64,000 bases of DNA from JANQOZ01 sp045106555. Lineage in GTDB: Bacteria; Pseudomonadota; Gammaproteobacteria; Xanthomonadales; SZUA-38. Shown here piece by piece: positions 15,672 to 24,035 of the stretch (positions are counted from its first letter, which is position 1; each line of letters starts with the position of its first letter). The stretch is taken from positions 81,774 through 145,773 of the forward strand of contig JBGCET010000004.1 in assembly GCA_045106555.1 (NCBI GenBank), in the 5' to 3' direction. A program made the position numbers and the translations under genes. Below the pieces are notes generated by a model. The model did no database searches, had not been told where the DNA came from, and saw nothing but the letters and a program-made list of their open reading frames with translations.

Positions 15672-15700
15672 AGATGGGAATGGCAGTGGTCGTTTTCAAG
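15672..15700 (-). promoter_or_regulatory. Sigma32 (RpoH) type promoter of ibpA
   Basis: On the minus strand CTTGAAA (15694-15700) is followed after 14 bases by TCCCATCT (15672-15679), against the consensus CTTGAAA-N11-16-CCCCATNT. Transcription would start near 15665, giving an 80-base leader. Confidence 0.8.
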
Positions 15701-15762
15701 GCCACGCAGACTATCCGGTCCATTCGCTGAATACGGCCCAACAATTCTGCTGAGAAACGCCC

Positions 15763-16647
15763 TTACTCCAGTTCGTCGATGGTTTTTGGCCAACTGGATT
15801 TCAGCAAACGGGATAAAACCCGATCGGACAATAACCGGCCACCCGTCTGGCATCTCGCACAGTAGTTAGCTTCGTTGCTGGCATATTGAATGCGTTGGAT
15901 GGGGCTGCGACATACCAGACACTCGGCTCCAAATCGTCCGTGCACAGCCATTTCTGGTCTGAACGCCGTGACTTTTGCGGGAAATTTATCACCGGCCTGA
16001 TCTGCCAGCCGGCCAATCCAAACCTCCAGCGTTCGACACATCGCCGTGTGCAAGCGTTGCCATTGGCCATCGCTCAGATTGGAGGTGAGTTGCAGAGGCG
16101 ACAGTCTGGCGGCAAACAGGATCTCATCAGAGTAGGCATTACCGATGCCTGCCAACAAACGCTGATCGGTCAACGCCCGCTTTAATGTGTGGGTTTTCTG
16201 ACTGAGCCGCTTGACGAACTGGGCTAACGAACATTTTAACGGGTCCAGTCCACCGCGATCGAACGCCGTCAATGCCGTTGACCCGGAAACCAAGTGAATG
16301 GACGCCCGCTTTTTTTTACTGACCTCCGTCAGAATCAAACTGCCCGGTTCAAAGTCCCAGGCCGCCAGCCCATTGCCTCGGGGTATCGGCGACCCGGCTT
16401 TCTTCCACTGCAAGCGGCCAGAAATCATCAGATGGATGACCACCGCTAGCTGATTTTCCAGATGAATCACAAGCTGCTTTGCCAGATGGTCGACCCTAAC
16501 CACCCGGGTTCCGCCAATCTCCTCAACTGATGGCGTTACCGTGCGCAAGACAAACGGGGAGCCCAGGCGCATTGTCTGCAACGTACGCCCCTCAATACGC
16601 TGCGTCAGAGCTTGGGTGTACAGCTTTATGTCAGGGATTTCCGGCAT
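15763..16647 (-). CDS. Fpg/Nei family DNA glycosylase
   Basis: A 294-residue bifunctional base-excision repair enzyme. After Met removal the chain begins PEIPDI, so the catalytic proline and the adjacent glutamate are in place. The H2TH region is LTDQRLLAGIGNAYSDEILF, and the C-terminal zinc finger has CLVC and CARC. The beta-hairpin lysine is probably in HLAKQL. The N-terminus IPDIKLY differs from the LPEVE of typical MutM and from Nei, so I leave the substrate open (oxidised purines or pyrimidines). The start at 16647 is fixed by the need for Pro at position 2; 14 more codons upstream are not used. Confidence 0.85.
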   Translation of the reverse strand: MPEIPDIKLYTQALTQRIEGRTLQTMRLGSPFVLRTVTPSVEEIGGTRVVRVDHLAKQLVIHLENQLAVVIHLMISGRLQWKKAGSPIPRGNGLAAWDFEPGSLILTEVSKKKRASIHLVSGSTALTAFDRGGLDPLKCSLAQFVKRLSQKTHTLKRALTDQRLLAGIGNAYSDEILFAARLSPLQLTSNLSDGQWQRLHTAMCRTLEVWIGRLADQAGDKFPAKVTAFRPEMAVHGRFGAECLVCRSPIQRIQYASNEANYCARCQTGGRLLSDRVLSRLLKSSWPKTIDELE

Positions 16648-16705
16648 CTTTGTTATCCCGACCGCGTTTACGCCATTTCCAGCGACCACTATGCCAAAAG
16701 ACCGA

Positions 16706-16741
16706 TTGACGTGCGGATCTAGCTATATAATTATTTATATA
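16706..16741 (+). promoter_or_regulatory. Promoter with palindromic operator before the membrane protein / padR pair
   Basis: TTGACG (16706-16711) is followed after 17 bases by AATTAT (16729-16734). The -10 lies inside TATATAA-TTAT-TTATATA (16724-16741), a perfect 7-base inverted repeat with a 4-base centre. Such AT-rich dyads over the -10 are common for PadR-type repressors; the regulator encoded at 17505 is the obvious candidate. Confidence 0.55.
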
Positions 16742-16762
16742 CCCAACACGGAACAGATAACG

Positions 16763-17485
16763 ATGCAGACGGTATATCAAGGGTTGATTTGGATTCATGT
16801 GGTCATTGGCTTTGTTGGACTGACCGCGTTTTGGTTTCCGGTGTTTTCCCGAAAAGGCGGCAAGCTGCATCGACAGATGGGCAAGGTCTACGTTTACTGC
16901 GCCTACGTCGTTCTCGCAACGGCCGGGTCCTCTGTGCTTTATCAGCTGTTTCGGTTTCTAGGTCCGGAGCGATCGATTGCCGAACATCCCAATTCCTTTG
17001 CTGCGTATATATTTCTGGGATACCTGAGTTTGGTGACCTTTCTCAGTGTGCATCACGGCTTTGGCGTACTGCGCTTCAAGGGCCAACCTAACGCCATGAG
17101 CAGTCCGCTGCGAATGGGCCTGGCGATTAGCGCCATGGTGGCCAGCGCCGGGGTGATTGCATTTGCTTTAATCTTCAAACCCGGCAACGCCATAGTGCTT
17201 TTAGCGCTGTCTCCCATCGGCATTCTCGGAGGCTGGGGAATCATCAACTATTTACGCAGCACTGACCTGTCGCCCAAAGAGTGGATGTATGAACACATTG
17301 GCAGCATGCTAGGTGGCGGAATCGCTTTCCACACTGCGTTTATGGTGTTTGGTGCCAATCGATTGATGGATCTGGGACTTAGCGGCTGGCAGCAGGTGAT
17401 ACCCTGGGTATTGCCTTCAATTATCGGCATTCCGGCCAGTATTTTGTGGACACGCCACTACCGACTAAAATTCAGCAACGCCTGA
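16763..17485 (+). CDS. Multi-pass membrane protein (DUF2306-like)
   Basis: A 240-residue inner-membrane protein with about seven hydrophobic helices. The pattern LIWIHVVIGFVGLTAFW, then GGKLHRQMGKVYVYCAYVV, has the His-containing first helix and HRxxGxxYV loop seen in DUF2306-type proteins, and further histidines follow (VHHGFGVL, EHIGS, FHTAFMVF). Conserved His in membrane helices could bind haem or metal, but this is inference. The start is the ATG at 16763; the frame runs further left into the glycosylase gene and was not used. The padR-like gene follows 19 bp downstream, so the two form an operon. Confidence 0.75.
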   Translation: MQTVYQGLIWIHVVIGFVGLTAFWFPVFSRKGGKLHRQMGKVYVYCAYVVLATAGSSVLYQLFRFLGPERSIAEHPNSFAAYIFLGYLSLVTFLSVHHGFGVLRFKGQPNAMSSPLRMGLAISAMVASAGVIAFALIFKPGNAIVLLALSPIGILGGWGIINYLRSTDLSPKEWMYEHIGSMLGGGIAFHTAFMVFGANRLMDLGLSGWQQVIPWVLPSIIGIPASILWTRHYRLKFSNA

Positions 17486-17504
17486 TTGGGCAAGTTCGGA
17501 TTTC

Positions 17505-18047
17505 ATGAGCCTTCCTCACATCCTGTTAGGCATGTTGCATCAGCCAGCGAGTGGGTATCAGTTGAAACAAGACTTTTCCCAGTCGCTACGGCACTTCTGG
17601 TTTGCTGATCTAGCGCAGATTTACCCAACGCTGCATAAACTTGAGCACAAAGGCCAGGTGCGCAGTCAATCGGTGGCATCAGACAAAGGACCGCCGCAGC
17701 GAGTCTATCGGCGAACGGCTGATGGCACCAAAGCTCTGCAGTGCTGGGTTAGCGATGACCCGATTACGGGTCGAGAACGTTTTCCTTATCTGGCCCAAAT
17801 CATGTTTCTTGGTGAAAACGCTGACCGTTCGGCGCAGATTCGATATTTTGAAAAACTGTGCGAATTTTTCGAATCTAAGGTTGCCGCCCTGAAAGCCATC
17901 GACGCCGATTGGCGCGGAAAAGCAAAACCTGAAGACTTTGCCGACGAAGACCTGTTTCCCTGGTTTACCTTGGATGTAGGTATTGTTCGCAACGAGGCCA
18001 CGGTGCGCTGGTGTCGGCGGTCTCTCGAACTGATACGCAATCGATAA
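17505..18047 (+). CDS. PadR family transcriptional regulator
   Basis: A 180-residue regulator. The N-terminal winged helix is recognised by ILLGMLHQPASGYQLKQDF, the conserved FWFADLAQIYPTLHKLEHKG (recognition helix and turn), and a wing with PQRVYRRTADGTKAL. The C-terminal half is the helical dimerisation domain (Vir_C type), with QIRYFEKLCEFFESKVAALK. PadR proteins usually repress a neighbouring membrane or efflux gene and are released by a phenolic or other small ligand. Here the membrane protein gene is 19 bp upstream, and an AT-rich palindrome overlaps the promoter of the pair. Ligand unknown. Confidence 0.88.
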   Translation: MSLPHILLGMLHQPASGYQLKQDFSQSLRHFWFADLAQIYPTLHKLEHKGQVRSQSVASDKGPPQRVYRRTADGTKALQCWVSDDPITGRERFPYLAQIMFLGENADRSAQIRYFEKLCEFFESKVAALKAIDADWRGKAKPEDFADEDLFPWFTLDVGIVRNEATVRWCRRSLELIRNR

Positions 18048-18135
18048 GCGCCATAATCTTGCCCGCCCAGTGTCAGGAGACGGTCTGAATCTCCGGCGAT
18101 GATCCACCCTCGGTTTCACGATGGAGGACAATCCG

Positions 18136-19185
18136 ATGCGGATCATGGCTATTGCGTGGCTCATTTTGCTCACCCCCCTGACCCATGCGACCACCTATCA
18201 AAAAGTGGACGTGTGTTTTGTCCTGGACACCACCGGCTCGATGTCAGCCGCGATCCAGACCGCCAAAGAAAAAGTCTGGTTTATTGCCAACGAAATTGCG
18301 CGCGCCGGCAATCAGCCGGACCTGCGTCTTTGCCTGATGGCGTATCGAGACCGGGGTGATGACTACGTCACTCGCTTATCTGAGCTGACGGATAACATCG
18401 ACGACATTCACGCCGACCTGAAAGCCCTGGAAGCGGGCGGCGGCGGCGATACGCCGGAAGCGGTTCATCAGGCATTGGCCGAAACGGTTAAGAGCGCCGG
18501 CTGGGATAACGCCGTCGATACCCTGAAAGTGATTTTTCTGATTGGCGACGCGCCGCCCAACTATTATCCCGACGAACCTCAATACCCAGAAATTGCGGCT
18601 CTAGCATCGGCCGCCAACATTGTCATTAATCCCGTATTGATCGGCGGCGATCAGGATGCCCGCCTGAGCTTCCAAGCCATTGAGAAAAATGGCACCGGTA
18701 GTCTGTTGGAACTGGCTGATGCCCACGCCCAGGCAGCACCGACTACTCCCATGGACCAGGATTTGATTGCCCTTAGCAGCCGCCTGAACGCATCGTTGGT
18801 TCTTTACGGCAACCCGGAACAACAGTCCCGACTGGATCAACTGACCAGCGAGCTCGAGTCGCTCAGCGATAGCCAGCAAATTGAACGACTGGCCTTTGGT
18901 CAAGCGTCGGGCCGATTACTGCATGAACAGGGCGACCTGGTCCAGGACCTGGAAGCGGGCAGCGCTTCGCTGGAGGATATTGAGCCTGGGTCATTGCCGG
19001 AGAAAATGCGCAGCATGAACCAGCAAGAGCTTTCTCAGAGTCTGGGAGAGATTCGCGCCGAACGCCTTCAGCTGCAGACGCTTATTGGCGAACTGCTCTC
19101 CCAGCGTCGCATGCTGATCGAAGGTCAGGTCGAACGTTCTAGTTTCGAGTATCAGTTAAGTCAGGTGCTTCTGCGTCAGCTGTAG
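18136..19185 (+). CDS. Exported von Willebrand factor A domain protein
   Basis: A 349-residue protein. Residues 1-18 are a signal peptide (MRIMAIAWLILLTPLTHA). The VWA domain (about residues 22-210) has the metal site DTTGSMS, a DxTxS variant of DxSxS. The C-terminal 140 residues hold a helical region (LSRLN-type helix, then a coiled coil with IRAERLQLQTLIGELLSQRR). The gene at 31541-32734 has the same order and similar C-terminal residues, so the two are paralogues. GGAGGA at 18123-18128 stands seven bases before the ATG at 18136 and overlaps an earlier ATG at 18121, so I chose 18136. It precedes the MscS gene by 90 bp. Function unknown. Confidence 0.8.
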   Translation: MRIMAIAWLILLTPLTHATTYQKVDVCFVLDTTGSMSAAIQTAKEKVWFIANEIARAGNQPDLRLCLMAYRDRGDDYVTRLSELTDNIDDIHADLKALEAGGGGDTPEAVHQALAETVKSAGWDNAVDTLKVIFLIGDAPPNYYPDEPQYPEIAALASAANIVINPVLIGGDQDARLSFQAIEKNGTGSLLELADAHAQAAPTTPMDQDLIALSSRLNASLVLYGNPEQQSRLDQLTSELESLSDSQQIERLAFGQASGRLLHEQGDLVQDLEAGSASLEDIEPGSLPEKMRSMNQQELSQSLGEIRAERLQLQTLIGELLSQRRMLIEGQVERSSFEYQLSQVLLRQL

Positions 19186-19275
19186 CGGCAGGAAAGTCCG
19201 CTGCGACATAGACAGCATACCCGCAGCAACTGCCGAGCGTGCATCCTGTCCTCGCAGTGGTGCTATTCTTAATCT

Positions 19276-21504
19276 ATGGGTACAACAACGGCTCGCATAA
19301 CAGGTTCATCATTCGCGCAACTGATTTGTGTGCTGGTCCTAGCGTGGCTGATGCCCATTGGACATCAGCACGCCTCGGCCCAATCTCTGCCTCTTGGCGG
19401 CAGCGAAGCTGAACCCGATGCCGTACCGCTACCTAAACCGGCCAACCTGCAGCCCGGCTGGTGGAATGCGGTCATTGGCGTTGAAGCCGATACCGACAAT
19501 CGGGTCGGGGAACTTAAGCAGGCCATCGACAACGCTGTGCTGTCTCTTTCCGTTGAAGATCTGGGTGAAATACCCCAGGCGGGCGACCTGGCCAAAGATC
19601 GGTTGGAGGCGTACCTGGAAGAACTAAAGCGCGCACCGGAAGCCCGAGATATTACGGTTCGCACCGATGGTGCCTTCAACCTTGAAGATCTGTTCCGAAC
19701 CGCCGTTGAAATTCGCGACCGTGAAATCGCTCTCACCGACCTTAACGAGAACCTGAGCGGGTCCAAAGATCTGCTGGCCCGCTCGCGCAGCCGCTATGAC
19801 GCCGATGTATTACAACATCGAGCGGAAAACGAAGGATCCATTGGTGCACTGAGAACCGGTATCGACGCCATTGCCAGCCGCGCCGAACTGGCGGTGCTGG
19901 AACTGCGCGATGCGCGGGCAGAAGACCGGCGAAGTCGTCTGGAGCAAGAAGCCAATCAATACCGCCAGCAGCTGGTGGTTGCACGAACTGCCCTGTCGAC
20001 AGAAGGATTCGAAAAAGAAGCGGTTGAGCAGGAGTTGAACGCCCTGCAGACCTCACTGGAAGAGGCCCAAACCCGTCTTGATGTGCGCCGACGGGAAATG
20101 CTGGAAGCTGATGAGACCAGCGAAGAAGGTCAGGTAAGAGCTCAGCTCACCCAGCAACAATTGTTGTCGGCATTGATCGAAACCACCCAGCTGGAACTGA
20201 CCCGGATGCGTCAATTGGGTGTCCTGCTATGGCACAAGTCCCAGAGCGAGACACGGGTGGCGGCGGGAGAGCTGGAAAATCACCTGGATGAGCTCAGGTC
20301 GTTGCTGGAAACCAGCGAGGGTGAGTTTAGTGGTTGGCAGCGGCTGACCGTGTCGTTCCTGCTGGAACCTCCCAGCGACGCCATTACCGCCAGAGCCAGA
20401 GATCTTCGTAACGCTGATCAGCAGGCACGGGAACTGGCGGTTAATAACTTGAGCCGAATCCGTGAACTCAGCACATTGGTCGCTCAGGAGCGACTGATGG
20501 ATGAACTGCTGTCGCGGGAACTGGTAGGAGCTAACAGCGGCTGGGCCAGCATCTGGCTCAGTATTAAACTGGGCCTGGATAACGCCTGGAATACGGCCAG
20601 CCAGTGGGTCAACCTGACGCCATTTCACATTGGTGACGACCCAGTCACATTGGGCGAACTACTGAAAGTTCTACTTATTCTGACCGTCACGTACCTGCTG
20701 TCTTGGCTGGTGAGAAAAGCGCTACAGCGGATGAAAGACCGGCGCCATATTACCCAAACCCATTCCCTCTACGCCGCCAGCCGGATCCTGCACTACCTGA
20801 TTATCACCATCGGCACCCTGATCGGTCTGTCCTCGCTGGGGCTAGACTTCACCTCCATTGCGCTTATTGCCGGCGCGTTGTCAGTGGGTATTGGTTTTGG
20901 CCTGCAAACCACCGTCAACAACTTTGTCTCTGGCCTGATTTTATTATTCGATCGCAGCCTCAAGGTAGGCGACTATGTCGAGCTGGATTCGGGCTTGCGC
21001 GGCACGGTACGAGAGATCAGCGTTCGAGCAACCCGCATCAACACCAACGACAATGTTGATGTCGTGGTGCCCAATTCAGAGTTTGTCAGTACCCGGCTGG
21101 TGAACTGGACCATGGTTGAAGGATTTGCCCGCCTGCGGGTGCAGTTCGGCGTTGCCTATGGCACCGACAAAGAGCTGGTGAAAGCGGTTGCGATGGAAGC
21201 CTGCGAGCGGGTGGATTACACCCTGAAGCACATGCCGGCCCACGACCCCCAGCTCCGGCTGATCAATTTTGGCGACAATTCTCTGGATTTTCAGCTTCTG
21301 GTATGGGTCAATCGCAGCGGCGTTCAACGCCCAGGTCGGGCGCGAGCTGCCTATATGTGGGAGCTGGAAACCGGGCTCAGCCAGGCTGGCATCGAAATAC
21401 CCTTTCCCCAGCGTGACATTCACATTCGTAGCACTTCGGCCGCTGACAACAGCGTCAGCTCAAATACCGCGGAAGTTATCCGGCTGGACTCAGGGGCTGA
21501 CTGA
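19276..21504 (+). CDS. Large MscS-family mechanosensitive channel
   Basis: A 742-residue channel of the long MscK/MscM type, which opens on membrane tension at hypo-osmotic shock. Residues 1-36 are a signal peptide ending HASAQ. Residues 80-400 are a periplasmic helical, coiled-coil domain (ELNALQTSLEEAQTRLDVRR). Membrane helices lie at about 457-475, 498-518 and the pore helix at 530-560, with SVGIGFGLQTTVNNF and then LILLFDRSLKVGDYVEL. The cytosolic beta and alpha-beta domains follow, with the VPNSEFVSTRLVNW segment. It is shorter than MscK (about 1100 residues) because there are fewer periplasmic repeats and membrane helices. The last 15 bases overlap convergent bioA. Confidence 0.9.
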   Translation: MGTTTARITGSSFAQLICVLVLAWLMPIGHQHASAQSLPLGGSEAEPDAVPLPKPANLQPGWWNAVIGVEADTDNRVGELKQAIDNAVLSLSVEDLGEIPQAGDLAKDRLEAYLEELKRAPEARDITVRTDGAFNLEDLFRTAVEIRDREIALTDLNENLSGSKDLLARSRSRYDADVLQHRAENEGSIGALRTGIDAIASRAELAVLELRDARAEDRRSRLEQEANQYRQQLVVARTALSTEGFEKEAVEQELNALQTSLEEAQTRLDVRRREMLEADETSEEGQVRAQLTQQQLLSALIETTQLELTRMRQLGVLLWHKSQSETRVAAGELENHLDELRSLLETSEGEFSGWQRLTVSFLLEPPSDAITARARDLRNADQQARELAVNNLSRIRELSTLVAQERLMDELLSRELVGANSGWASIWLSIKLGLDNAWNTASQWVNLTPFHIGDDPVTLGELLKVLLILTVTYLLSWLVRKALQRMKDRRHITQTHSLYAASRILHYLIITIGTLIGLSSLGLDFTSIALIAGALSVGIGFGLQTTVNNFVSGLILLFDRSLKVGDYVELDSGLRGTVREISVRATRINTNDNVDVVVPNSEFVSTRLVNWTMVEGFARLRVQFGVAYGTDKELVKAVAMEACERVDYTLKHMPAHDPQLRLINFGDNSLDFQLLVWVNRSGVQRPGRARAAYMWELETGLSQAGIEIPFPQRDIHIRSTSAADNSVSSNTAEVIRLDSGAD

Positions 21505-22836
21505 ACCCACAACACTCACCACGCCAGCGCATAACGTTGCCAGGTCTTCATCACTGATAACGTACGGTGGCATCAGATAGATCAACCGGCCAAACGGCCG
21601 AACCCAAACACCCTCGTTCACCAGCGCTGCCTGAATATCAGCCACATCCACCGGTTCACGCATTTCCACCACGCCTATGGCGCCCAGGGTTCTCACGTCA
21701 GCAACCTGGGCCAGCTCAGCGCATGGCCCCAAGCCGTTGGCCAGAGCGGTTTGAATGCGTTCAATGTTTTGCTGCCAGCTCAACGCGCCCTGCCCCTGAA
21801 GCAGAAGGTCGATGCTCGCACAGGCAACCGCACAGGCCAGAGGATTGGCCATGTAGGTTGGCCCATGCATCAACACGCCACCGTTAAGTTCACTGCGGGA
21901 AATTCCCTGGGCCACCCGGGTGCTGGCCAGGGTTGCCGCCAGCGACAGGTAGCCGCCGGTTAACGCTTTGCCAAGACACAAAATATCCGGCGCAATGTCA
22001 GCGTGTTCGCTGGCAAACATCTGACCGCTGCGGCCGAACCCGGTAGCAATTTCATCAGCGATCAGAAGCAGGTCCAGTTCGTCACACAGATCTCGCACCC
22101 GACGAAGATACTCAGGATGATAAAACCACATGCCGCCGGCACCCTGCACTACCGGCTCCAAAATGATTGCAGCCAGCTGCTTGTGATGGGCTCTCGCCAG
22201 GACAGCCATGGGCTCAAAATCGGCTTCGTCAAACGGTTCCCCGTACCGGCAACGGGGACCGGGCGCAAAAAGGCGCTTTGGCAGCGTTTCAGAAAAAATC
22301 TCATGCATGCCGGTAACGGGGTCACACACCGACATGGCCTGAAACGTATCACCGTGATATCCCGATCGCACCGTCAGCAGTTGATTACGGCCTTTCTCGC
22401 CACTGGCAAACCAATACTGAAACGCCATTTTGATCGCCACTTCAATGGCGACAGACCCCGAGTCACAAAAAAACACGTGTTGCAGCGACGCCGGCGTCAA
22501 ATCCACCAGTCGCCGGGCTAAATCAACCGCCGGCCGATGGGTGATTCCGCCGAACATCACGTGAGCCATGCGCTCAGTCTGGGCGGACAACGCCGCATTC
22601 AGAACCGGGTGGTTGTAGCCGTGGATCGCGGCCCACCAGGACGACATTCCATCAATCAGCTCCCGCCCGTCATCCAGCGTCAATCGCACCCCACTGGCGC
22701 TCGCCACCGGATACACCGGTAAAGGCTTGTTCATCGACGTGTAGGGGTGCCAGATGTGCTGTTGGTCGAACGCCAGATCCTGCTCTGAGAGGGTTACAGA
22801 CGCTGGCGGGTTTGCGCTATGGAGACTATTGACCAT
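21490..22836 (-). CDS. bioA: Adenosylmethionine--8-amino-7-oxononanoate aminotransferase
   Basis: A 448-residue fold-type I PLP transaminase that makes 7,8-diaminopelargonate for biotin synthesis, using S-adenosylmethionine as amino donor. Marks of BioA are HIWHPYTSM near residue 32, the double tryptophan in DGMSSWWAAIHGYNHP, the VFFCDSGSVAIEVAIK substrate segment, IADEIATGFGRSG with the PLP-binding Asp, and the Schiff-base lysine in LGKALTGGYLSLA. GPTYMANPLACA follows. Length equals the family norm. No other bio gene is near. The gene upstream on the same strand encodes the PII-like protein, 23 bp away, but functional linkage is not evident. Confidence 0.95.
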   Translation of the reverse strand: MVNSLHSANPPASVTLSEQDLAFDQQHIWHPYTSMNKPLPVYPVASASGVRLTLDDGRELIDGMSSWWAAIHGYNHPVLNAALSAQTERMAHVMFGGITHRPAVDLARRLVDLTPASLQHVFFCDSGSVAIEVAIKMAFQYWFASGEKGRNQLLTVRSGYHGDTFQAMSVCDPVTGMHEIFSETLPKRLFAPGPRCRYGEPFDEADFEPMAVLARAHHKQLAAIILEPVVQGAGGMWFYHPEYLRRVRDLCDELDLLLIADEIATGFGRSGQMFASEHADIAPDILCLGKALTGGYLSLAATLASTRVAQGISRSELNGGVLMHGPTYMANPLACAVACASIDLLLQGQGALSWQQNIERIQTALANGLGPCAELAQVADVRTLGAIGVVEMREPVDVADIQAALVNEGVWVRPFGRLIYLMPPYVISDEDLATLCAGVVSVVGSVSP

Positions 22837-22859
22837 GTCAATTTATCGGTTGTCTGGAT

Positions 22860-24035
22860 TCAGACTGCAGGCTGAATATAGGTATGCACCCGGGTGACCG
22901 GCTGGGAATATACGCAGGCGTTGGTCATCTCCAGCGATTCCACCTTCTCGATCAGCGCATCACGCACAGGTGCCAGCTGCTCTGAAGGCAAAATGGTATG
23001 GATAATGCTGCGTTCAACGTTAAGACGAACGCCGTGGCTGTTGCGCTGCGCGTCAGCTTCAATGAACTTCGCCTGGCTGGCATTGGCACCGGGGGCGCCG
23101 GCAGCAAGTGCAGCGTCCATGACTGCGCCGGCGTGTTTTCGGGTACTGATACATGACAATATCACCTGGCCGGCCAAGGATTGACGTTCGCGCAGTTTGC
23201 CAAACAGATTCAGGCCGGCTCCTCGCGCGGCGGCGCCCTGATAGACGCTTTGCTCACGCCAGCTGGTGCCACCTTTCAGGCTATCAATAGCAGCTACCAG
23301 TTGTTGCATCGTGGCCGGCTGGCGACGCCCACCGAAGGTGCTGGCTATGCTGACCAGTCCTTTCTGCACTGGCATGCGGTACAGAAACCCTCGGCCCGGT
23401 GTATCAATGCGCCCGGCCGCAACCATGGCCTCAACCACAGCGTCAGCGTCCGCATTGTCCACCACAACCACCATCACCTCTTTGGTGTTTTTCTTGGTGA
23501 TTTTCAGCCACCCCAGACGATCACGCAGGCCGCGACCTTCGCAGTAATGAATGATTGGGCCATGACTGCCCGTCTGCAGCGCAGCTCGCGAGATCACGTC
23601 GGTTTGCTCGGGTTGAACAATGCAAAATATTGCGGTGAGATTTTCCTTCAAACCATCCGAAGCGTCAGGTGCGTCGTCAAAATCCGCGCCTCCGGACCAA
23701 AGGGAAAAGTCGTCGGTGTAAGAAAAATCATCGCAGGGCACCGAGAACACGGCGCCGGCGCCAGTTTGTTGCAACCCCCCACTGTCGATGATCTCCTCCA
23801 CAATGTGGTCAACTTCGGGATCGGGGACAAAAAATTGCAGCAGTGCTTTTTCCGGGCTGATGGTAGGAATTAACGATTGATACCAGCGATCTTTTACCAG
23901 CGTTCCCCGGGCGCTCACCAGCAGCACATTGGGGTCGCCTTCGTTAAACACCCGCTCCATCACCGGATCTGCCGAACCTCGCGGCAACAGTGCAGTAACC
24001 ACAGAAATTTTCTTGTTACGGATGAGCGCGGTCAT
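22860..24035 (-). CDS. Protein with three PII-like domains
   Basis: A 391-residue cytosolic protein built from three copies of a ferredoxin-like PII/GlnB-related domain. Copy 1 covers about residues 8-105 (ISVVTALLPRGSADPVMERV), copy 2 about 130-240 (TAIFCIVQPEQTDVISRAAL) and copy 3 about 285-388 (GQVILSCISTRKHAGAVMDA). Each has the beta-alpha-beta start and a late VxxxIIxxG-type helix. True GlnB T-loop residues are not kept. Its ATG overlaps the TGA of the DUF1538 membrane protein (ATGA), so the two are translationally coupled. The likely job is binding a nucleotide or sensing ion status to control that transporter; this is inference. Confidence 0.75.
   Translation of the reverse strand: MTALIRNKKISVVTALLPRGSADPVMERVFNEGDPNVLLVSARGTLVKDRWYQSLIPTISPEKALLQFFVPDPEVDHIVEEIIDSGGLQQTGAGAVFSVPCDDFSYTDDFSLWSGGADFDDAPDASDGLKENLTAIFCIVQPEQTDVISRAALQTGSHGPIIHYCEGRGLRDRLGWLKITKKNTKEVMVVVVDNADADAVVEAMVAAGRIDTPGRGFLYRMPVQKGLVSIASTFGGRRQPATMQQLVAAIDSLKGGTSWREQSVYQGAAARGAGLNLFGKLRERQSLAGQVILSCISTRKHAGAVMDAALAAGAPGANASQAKFIEADAQRNSHGVRLNVERSIIHTILPSEQLAPVRDALIEKVESLEMTNACVYSQPVTRVHTYIQPAV

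Noticed and set aside
22003..22521. A 172-codon open frame on the plus strand.
   Set aside because: Antisense shadow of bioA, low-complexity composition, no start signal.
23181..23873. A 230-codon open frame on the plus strand.
   Set aside because: It is antisense to the triple PII-like gene, has no ribosome site and no recognisable domain.
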